Below are positions 35,571 to 44,150 of a stretch of DNA of 64,000 bases, piece after piece. The stretch spans positions 56,379 to 120,378 of the forward strand of contig NZ_JWLC01000030.1 of assembly GCF_000813745.1 (NCBI RefSeq), read 5' to 3'. Below the pieces are notes generated by a model, which was given only the letters and a program-made list of their open reading frames with translations, was not told the origin of the DNA and did no database searches. Numbering within the stretch: the stretch's first letter is position 1; each line of letters opens with the position of its first letter. The position numbers were made by a program, and so were the translations under genes. Source of the stretch: Leisingera sp. ANG-M1. GTDB lineage: Bacteria; Pseudomonadota; Alphaproteobacteria; Rhodobacterales; Rhodobacteraceae.

Positions 35571-35605
35571 GAGGACTGGCCGAGAGGTCAGTCCTCTTCA
35601 TTTTT
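35571..35605 (+). terminator. Terminator after the AlpA-like gene
   Basis: GAGGACTG and CAGTCCTC form an 8-bp stem around a 10-nt loop, followed by TTCATTTTT. Confidence 0.75.
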
Positions 35606-35675
35606 GGGAGATCAAAAAGTGATGCGCAGGCTATTCTGAATGAGATTGTGACAGTGCTCTGATGGAAATACCGAG

Positions 35676-36083
35676 CTAATTTAAGAAAATGTGAAGGGCG
35701 AATGTCGCCGCAGTTGTGATTGCAGCAACACCAACAGCAATCTGTTTGATGATGAAGAATAAAGTTTGCAATAAGTAGGCGGGATGGTTTTTGTTGTATT
35801 TGTAGTCACTATCTCTCCGGGTGAGTGCGTGATTTACCGAAAAGTAAGCGCATAAATATTGGAAGTAATCACAAGAGATGGATATTACAGCCAGAGCTCC
35901 GGCTGAGTTGATCCAGAATTCATATGCCGAAATATATGATTTTGAGAAATCTGCGCCAGACGTTTGGATCGCAAAAACCCATGCGACGATACCAAACGCA
36001 ACAAAACGTGTGGTTTCACTCAGTCGAGATGAGACAATAGATTTTTGTTCGAGTCTCTGACTATATGCATCGGAGTTTTTCAT
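35676..36083 (-). CDS. Membrane protein of the restriction operon
   Basis: A 135-residue protein with three hydrophobic segments (about residues 27-44, 56-81 and 103-134) and a polar N-terminal tail. It starts 8 bp after the hsdR stop on the same strand, so it is very likely the last gene of the hsdM-hsdS-39201-hsdR operon. Its base composition is AT-richer than the hsd genes. No family is recognised. A small membrane protein is not a normal part of a type I system; it could be an added effector or be unrelated to restriction. Confidence 0.65.
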   Translation of the reverse strand: MKNSDAYSQRLEQKSIVSSRLSETTRFVAFGIVAWVFAIQTSGADFSKSYISAYEFWINSAGALAVISISCDYFQYLCAYFSVNHALTRRDSDYKYNKNHPAYLLQTLFFIIKQIAVGVAAITTAATFALHIFLN

Positions 36084-36091
36084 TTTTATTA

Positions 36092-39000
36092 TTATTCACC
36101 AAATTTCATGGGTCCGGGATCATCAGTATTTGGATCGTTTGGAGACCCATTTGCTTTAATAATCGTATCGTAAACACGCTTTACCAAGCCATTGGCCGCG
36201 GCTTCGCGAAATCGATCATCGTTCATTAGCTTGGCAAATATCTCTTCATTGCCCTCCATGCGTTCAATGAACATGCCTTCAAGCATGGAGTTGAAGACTA
36301 AGGAAAAGTTATCTAGAGTGTTGGCCCGAGCGGCTTCCCTCAGTTTTTCTTTTCCTGTGGCCACTTCCACAACTTGGTCGAAGAACAATTCATCCGCTTT
36401 GTCGAATTCGGTTCCGAAGCGTTCATTGAGGGAATCGACGAGCAAGCTGAGCTGGACGGCTTCATCCTTGGAGACTCCAGAGCCAACTTCTGTTGGTCCT
36501 TTCAGTGGTTCCGCTTTGCCTTGCGTTAGGTCAATGCTACCCTCGCTGATTTTCTGCAATCGGTAGTATTGTAGCTCAACCTCATCGCCGAGTTGATACG
36601 GATTATCCTCCAAGCGTTTCGGCAGTTTAGGGATTAAAAGTCGAAGATAGGTGTACAGTTTCTCCTGTTCGGAGTCCTGGTAGGGCACGATTTGGGACAA
36701 AAAGGCATAGAGGTTTCGGAAGCTAGTTAATTTACCGCGCAGTAGTTCTCGATCACCATCTACCAAGGCGGCAAAGCGCTCGATGGCAAGGTCAATCAAA
36801 GCGTTTATGTTTCGGTGATCGGAAGCCGTCGGTTCCTTGCGATTCTTGAACCAAATTTCACAAACCCGGTCCACTTCATCGCTACCAAATACTCGCCATT
36901 CCTCAATGGAGTGTTGCAACTCATACAGCTGGTGTGGATCTGGTGCTTGGCCAGCTTCAGTGCTCTCGTAGAAGTCTTTAAATGATTGGAAAATCTCATC
37001 GCGCTCGTTCACGAAATCCAGAACAAACGTGTCTTCTTTACCCGCCGTCCGTCGATTGAGGCGAGAGAGCGTTTGAACCGCCTGAATACCCGACAGGCGC
37101 TTGTCAACGTACATCGTATGAAGCAGGGGTTGGTCGAAACCGGTCTGATATTTATCAGCAACCAGGAGCACTTGGTATTCCTCGGTGCCGAATTTCTCTG
37201 GCAGCTCGCTTTCTTTGATACCTTTGTTCATCCCAACTTCAGTGTATTCTTTGGTTGGGAAATCGGGATCTTTTACAGAACCGGAAAAGGCGACCAGTGC
37301 TTTAATGTCGCCATAGCCCTTTTCTTTCACATACTTATCGAAGGCCAGCTTATAACGCACAGCATGTAAGCGCGAGCTGGTGACCAGCATGGCTTTCGCT
37401 CGGCCGCCGATTTTGTGCCGCGTGTGATGGCGGAAGTGCTCAATGATCACCTCCACCTTTTGCGAAATATTGTGCGGATGAAGACTCATAAAGCGTGCAA
37501 GCTGCTTGGCCGCTTTCTTTCGAGGTACCTCGGGGTCGTCATCTATCGATTTAATCAGCCCATAATAGGCCTTATAAGTCGTGTAATTCTTGAGCACGTC
37601 CATGATGAAGCCCTCTTCGATGGCTTGTCTCATGGAGTAGTGGTGAAACGGGGGCTTCTCGTTCGCCCCAGGTTCATTGAACACTGCCAGCGTCTTGAAT
37701 TTCGGTGTCGCGGTGAACGCAAAAAAACTGATGTTCTTCTGACGAGGGCGTTTTAGCATCTCTTGGAAGAGAGTTTCCTTCGCCTCATCCGAAAGGCTCT
37801 GCTCCTCCTCATCGTCTATTATTTGCTCGGCTATGGTGGCCGCAATACCGTCTCGGTTGAGAACTTTGCGCAACTCCATTGCGGTTTCGCCGCTTTGGGA
37901 ACTGTGCGCCTCATCCACGATCACTGCAAAGGTCTTGCCTGTCGTATTGATTTGGACGCCTTCACCCTTCTCGGCCAACGTATCCAACGCTTGAGCAATA
38001 AATGGGAATTTCTGGATTGTCGTGATGACAATCGGAACACCCCCGGACAGCGCTTTGGCGAGCTGCTGTGTGTTCTCGTCGATCTTCTCGACCACGCCTT
38101 GTTTGTGCTCGAACTGATAGATGGTGTCTTGCAGCTGTTGATCCAGCACACGGCGGTCAGTGATCACCACCACTGTGTTGAACACTTTTTGATCGTTGCC
38201 ATCGTGCAGGCTGGATAAACGGTGTGCCAGCCAGGCGATAGAGTTAGACTTACCGGACCCGGCGGAATGCTGGATCAGGTAGTTATGACTCGGCCCTTTT
38301 GTCTTGGCATCTGCCACCAGCTTCCGCACCGCATCAAGCTGGTGATATCGCGGAAAGATCATCGTTTCCTTGCGCGAAGTCTTGATCCCGCGTGCGGTCA
38401 CGACTTTGGTTTCCTTGACCTCCAAATGTAGGAAGCGCGAGAGAATATCCATCAGGCTATCCTTGGTCAGAACCTCTTCCCACAGATAAGCCGTGCGGTA
38501 ATTGTCCTCATCCAGCGGATTGCCCGCGCCGTACCCATGCCCTTTGTTGAAGGGCAGAAAGAACGTCTTTGATCCGCTCAACCTTGTGGTCATATAGGCT
38601 AGGTCAGTATCAACAGCGAAATGCACCAGCGCCCGTTCTTTGAACCGAAAAATTGGGCAAGTCGGATCGCGGTCGACCTTGTATTGCTTCTTGGCATGCT
38701 CAACCGTTTGGCCAGACATCTGGTTTTTCAGCTCCATCGTCACGATGGGCAGGCCATTGACTGATAGAACTAGATCAAGCGAGAGGCCCTTTTGCTTAGG
38801 ATCGAAATGAACCTGCCGTGTGGCTATCAGGCGGTTGGCGGCGTAGTCAGCTAGCGCGTCGGGGTTCATGCCAGAGGCAGGTGCAAAATAGGCCAGCTTC
38901 CACGTCTTACCGAAACACTTGAAACCGTGGCGCAGCACATGCAGTGAGCCTTTGGCCGACAGCTCTTTGCAGAGCGAGTCTAGCAGAGTGCCCTTGGCGC

Positions 39001-39190
39001 GGTCACCGTGGAACTCTTGCAGGCTGGCCCAGCGTTTGGCCTGAGTCGCCTCGATGAAGGCAATGACATCGTCAGGGAATAGCCCACGCTCGGCATCAAA
39101 GCCGTCAGGATCGCCCAAGGCATAGCCGCCATTCGTAGTCAGGCTTTCGGTGATGGCATCTTCAAAACGGATTTCAGTATGTTTTCTCAT
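36092..39190 (-). CDS. hsdR: Type I restriction enzyme, R subunit
   Basis: A 1032-residue motor/nuclease subunit. The N-terminal nuclease domain has a PD-(D/E)XK site with Asp near 139 and ELK near 153-155. The helicase has Walker A HSAGSGKS near 308-315, DEAH near 426-429, a TATPK motif, and the later QTGFDQP and TLSRLNR motifs of the second RecA lobe. A C-terminal domain mediates binding to the methylase. With HsdM and HsdS it cleaves DNA unmodified at the HsdS site after ATP-driven translocation. All key residues visible to me are intact. Confidence 0.95.
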   Translation of the reverse strand: MRKHTEIRFEDAITESLTTNGGYALGDPDGFDAERGLFPDDVIAFIEATQAKRWASLQEFHGDRAKGTLLDSLCKELSAKGSLHVLRHGFKCFGKTWKLAYFAPASGMNPDALADYAANRLIATRQVHFDPKQKGLSLDLVLSVNGLPIVTMELKNQMSGQTVEHAKKQYKVDRDPTCPIFRFKERALVHFAVDTDLAYMTTRLSGSKTFFLPFNKGHGYGAGNPLDEDNYRTAYLWEEVLTKDSLMDILSRFLHLEVKETKVVTARGIKTSRKETMIFPRYHQLDAVRKLVADAKTKGPSHNYLIQHSAGSGKSNSIAWLAHRLSSLHDGNDQKVFNTVVVITDRRVLDQQLQDTIYQFEHKQGVVEKIDENTQQLAKALSGGVPIVITTIQKFPFIAQALDTLAEKGEGVQINTTGKTFAVIVDEAHSSQSGETAMELRKVLNRDGIAATIAEQIIDDEEEQSLSDEAKETLFQEMLKRPRQKNISFFAFTATPKFKTLAVFNEPGANEKPPFHHYSMRQAIEEGFIMDVLKNYTTYKAYYGLIKSIDDDPEVPRKKAAKQLARFMSLHPHNISQKVEVIIEHFRHHTRHKIGGRAKAMLVTSSRLHAVRYKLAFDKYVKEKGYGDIKALVAFSGSVKDPDFPTKEYTEVGMNKGIKESELPEKFGTEEYQVLLVADKYQTGFDQPLLHTMYVDKRLSGIQAVQTLSRLNRRTAGKEDTFVLDFVNERDEIFQSFKDFYESTEAGQAPDPHQLYELQHSIEEWRVFGSDEVDRVCEIWFKNRKEPTASDHRNINALIDLAIERFAALVDGDRELLRGKLTSFRNLYAFLSQIVPYQDSEQEKLYTYLRLLIPKLPKRLEDNPYQLGDEVELQYYRLQKISEGSIDLTQGKAEPLKGPTEVGSGVSKDEAVQLSLLVDSLNERFGTEFDKADELFFDQVVEVATGKEKLREAARANTLDNFSLVFNSMLEGMFIERMEGNEEIFAKLMNDDRFREAAANGLVKRVYDTIIKANGSPNDPNTDDPGPMKFGE

Positions 39191-39200
39191 AGTTTACAAT

Positions 39201-39842
39201 CTATACGATTACTTTTTGTGTGTCATTTTCCAAATCTTCGAGCGCCATTCCGTTCACTTCATTGAATAGGTAATGGCGAATATCCGGATAATCTCTCAGA
39301 TACTTTCCATCTGGATCCAAGTCGGGTCCGGGATTTTGGCAATCCGTGAAAACATACTTGGACACCTCAAGCTGGGCGTCCTTGTTGGAATAGACCGAGA
39401 TCAGCTTGTGCAGCGTGTGGCACCATGCCTCGCCTGCATGCAGCTGAAGCATAACGTCTGATGCAGGGATAAACGTCCGCGCCTTCTTAAACTCGATGCA
39501 ATAGGCTTTCAGCCGGTTTTCGTGTGCCTGAAACAAGACGAAGTCGCATTTACGCATCCAGGGGCGTTTGCCGTCGTCGTCGAGAAAGTGGAAAAGCGGG
39601 TTTTTGCAAGCATCCAGTCGCAACCCCAGTACTCGACCTGAGAAAGACAGCTTGGCTTTAAGACGCTCTTTGGTGGTCTCATCCGTATCAGCCAAAAGAA
39701 ATTCATTGGCTGCCAGGCCCTCTCGCTCTTTGGCACGGCACAGCTGACCATAGTGCGGGATGTTGCTTTTCCCAACGCTTTCACGAGTGTCGAGGAAGGT
39801 TTTTAGATGCTTGAAGTAGCCATCTGCGTTTATTGGCATCAC
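39201..39842 (-). CDS. PD-(D/E)XK-like protein embedded in the hsd operon
   Basis: A 213-residue (GTG at 39842) or 212-residue (ATG at 39839) protein between hsdS and hsdR, overlapping the hsdS stop. Residues 97-120 read RKCDFVLF, then ten residues, then AYCIEFKKA. Asp100, Glu117 and Lys119 fit the D...ExK core of a PD-(D/E)XK nuclease, with a following helix and a glutamine near 133. This is not a standard type I subunit and no named family is recognised. It could nick modified or foreign DNA, process ends, or be a fold relative without activity. Co-translation with hsdS supports a role in the system. Confidence 0.6.
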   Translation of the reverse strand: MMPINADGYFKHLKTFLDTRESVGKSNIPHYGQLCRAKEREGLAANEFLLADTDETTKERLKAKLSFSGRVLGLRLDACKNPLFHFLDDDGKRPWMRKCDFVLFQAHENRLKAYCIEFKKARTFIPASDVMLQLHAGEAWCHTLHKLISVYSNKDAQLEVSKYVFTDCQNPGPDLDPDGKYLRDYPDIRHYLFNEVNGMALEDLENDTQKVIV

Positions 39843-41146
39843 TACGCGACCTTGATCTTACCGGTGACCGCGTTAGTAATTACTGAAGAGCGGTACTCCC
39901 TCAAATGATCACGCGCAGTCGTGATCTTCTCTTCAGCCAGATCCATCTTGGCCAGCTCGGTTTCGATATGGCCCAGAATTTCGTACTGTGTGTTTTCATC
40001 AGGGATCATCACCGGGAAAACCCCTAGTGACTCTCGGTTAATCTTCGGCATCGCGACGCGCATCGACTCGAGAACTGCGAAGCGATGGAAGTGGCGGCTA
40101 AGCATCTGGAAGAACAAGAACTCTGGTCGCAAGCCTTTCAGTGCTCGGATAGCGTACATGTCGGCACTGCAAAGTCCAGCTTCGGGAGCTAGGGCAACCT
40201 TAGACAGCTCCGGGCGGATTTTACTGTAGAGAACTTCGCCAGCATCAAACTGATACTTTCCACTAATCGCCCCTTGCTCTTCAGCGCTCTCGTAAGGAAG
40301 CAAGCGGCCAGTGCCTGACTCGATGTGATCGGGAGCAATCAATGGCAGACTCTTGTATTCATCCAGTTTTGGGTCGACTTGGCCGCTTTGAACCTGACAG
40401 CACCATTTAAACGGCACAACATCCCATCCTACTGGCACATCGCCAAGCCAGTCGATGCCACTGGGTTTCATGGAAGTGTTAGGGTTGAGGCCTTTGGTGA
40501 CGGCGTGGGTGATCAATGCGGTGCGTTGTTCAGCCAAAAGCCGCAGAAGCTCTTCCTTCTTGGCGATCAGATCATCTATCTCAGTCGTCTTCTCATCTAA
40601 AAAGTCCGCGATTGCGGTTTGTTCTTCGATAGGCGGTATGGCGATAGGAATAAATGATTGATACCCTTCGCTAAGAGAAGGAACAGCTCCAGGGTTGGTA
40701 TGTTCGCCGAAATCAACCGTCGACATCCAATAGAAAGCGTATTTGTGATTGAGTTGGTCAGCGTTGGGTAGAAGTGCCGTCATATTGTTATCGATACAAC
40801 AATCTGCCGTTGTTATGCGCCGCCGGTTCAGCAAAAGCGCAGCCCCAATTTTGGCGTAGCAAATGGCCTCCTTCGGAATGACCTCTGCGCGAAGTTTTGC
40901 TGCTGTCTTTCGATTTATTGTGTGCGGAGACTTATCAAGATGAACGCCATCTTTCGATAAGCTTAGGTCACCAACCTTGTAGAAATAGAGTTCTTCGCCT
41001 TCAATATTCTGCTCGTCCAATGGGAAACCAGCTCCCCCCTTCAGTCGTGAGACGTCTTTCAATCGTCGAACATCCCAATGTTCTGGAACAGTATCAAACC
41101 AAGGAACTCCGCTATCCTTGTATGCCGGATAAGGGGCGTAGCTCAT
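39842..41146 (-). CDS. hsdS: Type I restriction-modification specificity subunit
   Basis: A 434-residue HsdS with the usual two target-recognition domains and repeated conserved helices. The first ends IPIAIPPIEEQTAIADFLDE then a coiled coil with EEKIT-like AEQRTALITHAV. The second starts SGIDWLGDVPVGWDVVPFKW and ends with an ETELAKMDLAEEKITTARDH coiled coil. The half-subunit duplication is clear, so a bipartite target is expected; the sequence itself cannot be predicted. Its start overlaps hsdM by 4 bp. Confidence 0.94.
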   Translation of the reverse strand: MSYAPYPAYKDSGVPWFDTVPEHWDVRRLKDVSRLKGGAGFPLDEQNIEGEELYFYKVGDLSLSKDGVHLDKSPHTINRKTAAKLRAEVIPKEAICYAKIGAALLLNRRRITTADCCIDNNMTALLPNADQLNHKYAFYWMSTVDFGEHTNPGAVPSLSEGYQSFIPIAIPPIEEQTAIADFLDEKTTEIDDLIAKKEELLRLLAEQRTALITHAVTKGLNPNTSMKPSGIDWLGDVPVGWDVVPFKWCCQVQSGQVDPKLDEYKSLPLIAPDHIESGTGRLLPYESAEEQGAISGKYQFDAGEVLYSKIRPELSKVALAPEAGLCSADMYAIRALKGLRPEFLFFQMLSRHFHRFAVLESMRVAMPKINRESLGVFPVMIPDENTQYEILGHIETELAKMDLAEEKITTARDHLREYRSSVITNAVTGKIKVA

Positions 41147-43314
41147 GCGGTGATCCCCTTAAGCATCTCCATAATGTCGCGAGTGATATCCTCGATATCC
41201 GTTTCAATCTTCTCCAGCGAGCGTGGCGGCTCGTAGACATAGAAATGCCGGTTGAGCGGGATTTCATAGCCCATCTTGGTTTTCTTGTGATCAACCCAGG
41301 CGTCAGGCACATGCGGATGCACTTCGGCGGCGAGATAGGCTTCGACATGGCTTTTCACGAGATCGGGCAGTTGATCATCCGTCAACTCACCCTCAATCGC
41401 GTTCAGCATTGGCAGATCGATATCCTTGGGCAGCGGTACCAGCTCGGTATCGCGCAGCTCGGTATCCGGCTCGTGGTTACCTTTGCTGTCGGTGCAGGTA
41501 GAGGCAGTCTCATCCCGCTCCGACAATGCGCTCAGGATCGCTTTGCGGATCGGTGCTTCGAGCTTGAGGCCAGCGGTTTTGAAGGCGGCGTTGAGTATCT
41601 GAGTGAAGTCAGCGCGATTTTTGACCAGAGCGTCGGGCATGTCTTCCAAAACAGCGATGATCCGATCCTGCAAGACCTTGCCAGCCTCTTCCTCCGCCGC
41701 GATGACGGCACTGTCCTTGCGTTTTTTGCTCTGCGCCAGTTTTGCAAAGGCTGTCTCGCCTGCCAGCCGTGCAATGCGTTCTGCGCTGGCCTGGAAGTTC
41801 AGTTTCAGCGGTCGTTCGACGGTAATCTTGAGATAACCGAAATCGCGGTTGTCGAAGATCTTGGAGCATATCCGCTCTTTGGTTTTGCCGTCGATGACGA
41901 CGCGTGAAGTTTCGTCATGTTTGAACTTGGCATAAAGGCGAGTGATCTCGTCAATGTGGTCGTCAGACAATTCATTGCGCTTATTGCCAAGGCTTTTGCG
42001 CATCTTCTGGAAGTGCTTAGTGCCATCAATCAATTGCACCTTGCCGCGCCGCTCGGGGCGTTTGCGGTTCGAGACAATCCAGATGTAGGTGAAAATCCCA
42101 GTATTGTAGAACATCTGATCTGGCAGCGCGATAATCGCGTCGAGCCAGTCGTTTTCGATGATCCAGCGGCGAATGTTGCTTTCACCCGATCCGGCATCCC
42201 CTGTGAAGAGGGGAGATCCATTGAAAACGATAGCGATTTTCGAGCCGTCACCGCCGATTTCGGGGCTGGGGCGCATCTTGCTGATCATGGTTTGCAGGAA
42301 CAATAGCGCGCCGTCGTTGATACGTGGTGTGCCTGCGCCAAAACGACCAGAGAACCCAAGTGCGTCAGCCTCTTTCTGTACGATGGATTGCTGGGTTTTC
42401 CATTCCACACCGAAGGGCGGGTTGGCCATCATGTAATGGAATTTTTTGTCCAGATGCCCGTCTCCGGATTTGCCGTCACCCAGTGTGTCACCGAAGTGAA
42501 TGTTGTCGATGGGTTCATCTTTGATGAGCAGGTCGGAACAACAGATCGCGTGGGACTCGGCATTATACTCTTGACCATAGAGAATTAGATTTGCCTGAGG
42601 GTTCTGCTCACGAATGTACTCCTCAGAAATTGAGAGCATCCCGCCGGTCCCGCAGGTAGGGTCATAAATCGTACGCGCGATGCCGGGCGTATAAACGTCT
42701 TCGTCCTCGGTATACATCAGATGAGCCATCAAACGGATGACTTCTCGTGGCGTGAAGTGATCTCCAGCCTCTTCGTTGGCTTGTTCGTTAAACTTGCGTA
42801 CTAGCTCTTCGAAGACATAGCCCATCTGCAAGTTGCTTACGCGGTCGGGATGGAGATCAACTTCAGGTTTGGCGAATTCCTGAATCACCAAGAACAGACG
42901 GTTTGCGTTGTCGAGTTTCTCGATCTCTGCATCGAAGCCGAACTTTGAGAAAATGTCTTTGGCTTTGGGTGAAAAGCCTTCGATATAGGTAACCAGATTA
43001 CGTGCAATGTTGTTTGGATCGCCCAACAGCTTTTCAAAGTCAAAATTGCTAATGTTGTAAAGCGGTTGCTCGCGATCATCCGCTGCGGTTTTCCCAAGGA
43101 TCTTATGGATCGCGTCTTCGCTATGGCCCTGTGCTTTTAGCTTCTCATATTGGGCGAGAACTTTTGCCTTGGTGGGGGCAAGAACCAGATCCATCCGGCG
43201 CAGTACAGTCATTGGCAGCATGACACGGCGATACTGCGGCGGGCGATACGGGCCACGGAGTTTGTTTGCGATGCTCCAGATTAGGCCGACAAGTTGATCG
43301 TGATTCTGCTTCAA
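41143..43314 (-). CDS. hsdM: Type I restriction-modification methylase subunit
   Basis: A 723-residue N6-adenine methylase. The N-terminal HsdM helical domain starts LVGLIWSIANKLRGPYRP. The SAM motif lies in YDPTCGTGGMLSISEEY and the catalytic NPPF in MMANPPFGVEW. It is longer than classic HsdM (about 500-530): a C-terminal section from about residue 520 adds a charged, helical extension seen in long-form HsdM of such operons. It is first in the operon with hsdS, the 39201 gene, hsdR and a membrane protein. Confidence 0.94.
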   Translation of the reverse strand: MKQNHDQLVGLIWSIANKLRGPYRPPQYRRVMLPMTVLRRMDLVLAPTKAKVLAQYEKLKAQGHSEDAIHKILGKTAADDREQPLYNISNFDFEKLLGDPNNIARNLVTYIEGFSPKAKDIFSKFGFDAEIEKLDNANRLFLVIQEFAKPEVDLHPDRVSNLQMGYVFEELVRKFNEQANEEAGDHFTPREVIRLMAHLMYTEDEDVYTPGIARTIYDPTCGTGGMLSISEEYIREQNPQANLILYGQEYNAESHAICCSDLLIKDEPIDNIHFGDTLGDGKSGDGHLDKKFHYMMANPPFGVEWKTQQSIVQKEADALGFSGRFGAGTPRINDGALLFLQTMISKMRPSPEIGGDGSKIAIVFNGSPLFTGDAGSGESNIRRWIIENDWLDAIIALPDQMFYNTGIFTYIWIVSNRKRPERRGKVQLIDGTKHFQKMRKSLGNKRNELSDDHIDEITRLYAKFKHDETSRVVIDGKTKERICSKIFDNRDFGYLKITVERPLKLNFQASAERIARLAGETAFAKLAQSKKRKDSAVIAAEEEAGKVLQDRIIAVLEDMPDALVKNRADFTQILNAAFKTAGLKLEAPIRKAILSALSERDETASTCTDSKGNHEPDTELRDTELVPLPKDIDLPMLNAIEGELTDDQLPDLVKSHVEAYLAAEVHPHVPDAWVDHKKTKMGYEIPLNRHFYVYEPPRSLEKIETDIEDITRDIMEMLKGITA

Positions 43315-43713
43315 AGAACCTGCTCCAGCATTATTGCCAGCGGTTGCAGGCGTGTCGTTTGAGATATCATGAATTTTCCTTTTATTTCAGATCACTATAC
43401 ATCATGTTTCATGTTGTAGTAACCGAAAAAACTGCGCCACGTTCCAGATCGCCCAGCCCCTTCAACGAGCTATAGGACAGTCCTAGCCCTTGTGGCATCT
43501 GAACTCAAAAGCTATCCACAAAATCAAGATTCAAGGGCGCTCATTCTCGGGAAGCACGTATAGCGTGCTTTTTTCGTCAAGGGAAAGATCTGTAGCAACA
43601 ACCTTCTACAGCCAATGCCGAGCAGAGCTAAGGGTCAGGAGCTTTTTTCGCACCCGATCATAACACTCCATGAAAAGCGGGATTGTCCCGCTTGACCCAT
43701 CGGAGCATTTTCT
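43315..43713. other. Intergenic region upstream of hsdM with orphan hairpins
   Basis: About 400 bp. It should contain the hsd promoter on the minus strand. On the plus strand it has an intrinsic terminator (43553-43574) without an upstream gene, and a perfect stem AAGCGGGA-TTG-TCCCGCTT at 43675-43693 just before the 60-residue gene. No protein gene is seen. Confidence 0.5.
43553..43574 (+). terminator. Orphan terminator
   Basis: AGCACG-TATAG-CGTGCT followed by TTTTT. No plus-strand gene precedes it, so it may end a small RNA starting in the hsdM upstream region. Confidence 0.6.
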
Positions 43714-43896
43714 ATGAAAAAACTGTCTGACGCTGAAATCGCAGAAGTCGCACCCGCATGTGGAACGGACGTTGAAACCGTCCGCCAGATTGAGGATCGC
43801 GTTGACGCCATACCTGAAGGCGAAGAACAAGCCGACCTGGTTGCCACGGAAGCAGCATTCCGTGGCCAACAGGCGCGAAAACGGCTGGGGGGATAA
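43714..43896 (+). CDS. Small hypothetical protein
   Basis: A 60-residue, acidic, helical protein (MKKLSDAEIAEVAPACGTDV...VRQIEDRVDAIPEG). GGAG lies before the ATG. A hairpin at 43675-43693 is in its leader, and an intrinsic terminator overlaps its stop. The N-terminal part might be a short helix-turn-helix, but this is weak. It is a single-gene unit of unknown role. Confidence 0.5.
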   Translation: MKKLSDAEIAEVAPACGTDVETVRQIEDRVDAIPEGEEQADLVATEAAFRGQQARKRLGG

Positions 43897-43909
43897 TCCC
43901 CCCATTTTT
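43887..43909 (+). terminator. Intrinsic terminator of the 60-residue gene
   Basis: GGGGGG-ATAAT-CCCCCC then ATTTTT, a perfect 6-bp GC stem overlapping the stop codon of the small gene. Confidence 0.85.
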
Positions 43910-44150
43910 CGTGCCCTCTCCCCAGAGAAACCTGCTGCGAACTTCCACATTTGAGTTGCACAATCACATCCCGCAACGAGCTCATGTTGATGGGGATAAT
44001 CTCAGGGATGCGGTATCCCCTTTTCCTATCTCTCCTTTGTTCAACCCTGTTTTCTTATGTGCCGATATGAGTCTTACTACCCTGCATTGCTGCGCTCGTG
44101 ATTCATGCACTTCATGAGGGTGCATCGGTTTGACTGTTGGGAGGTGACTC

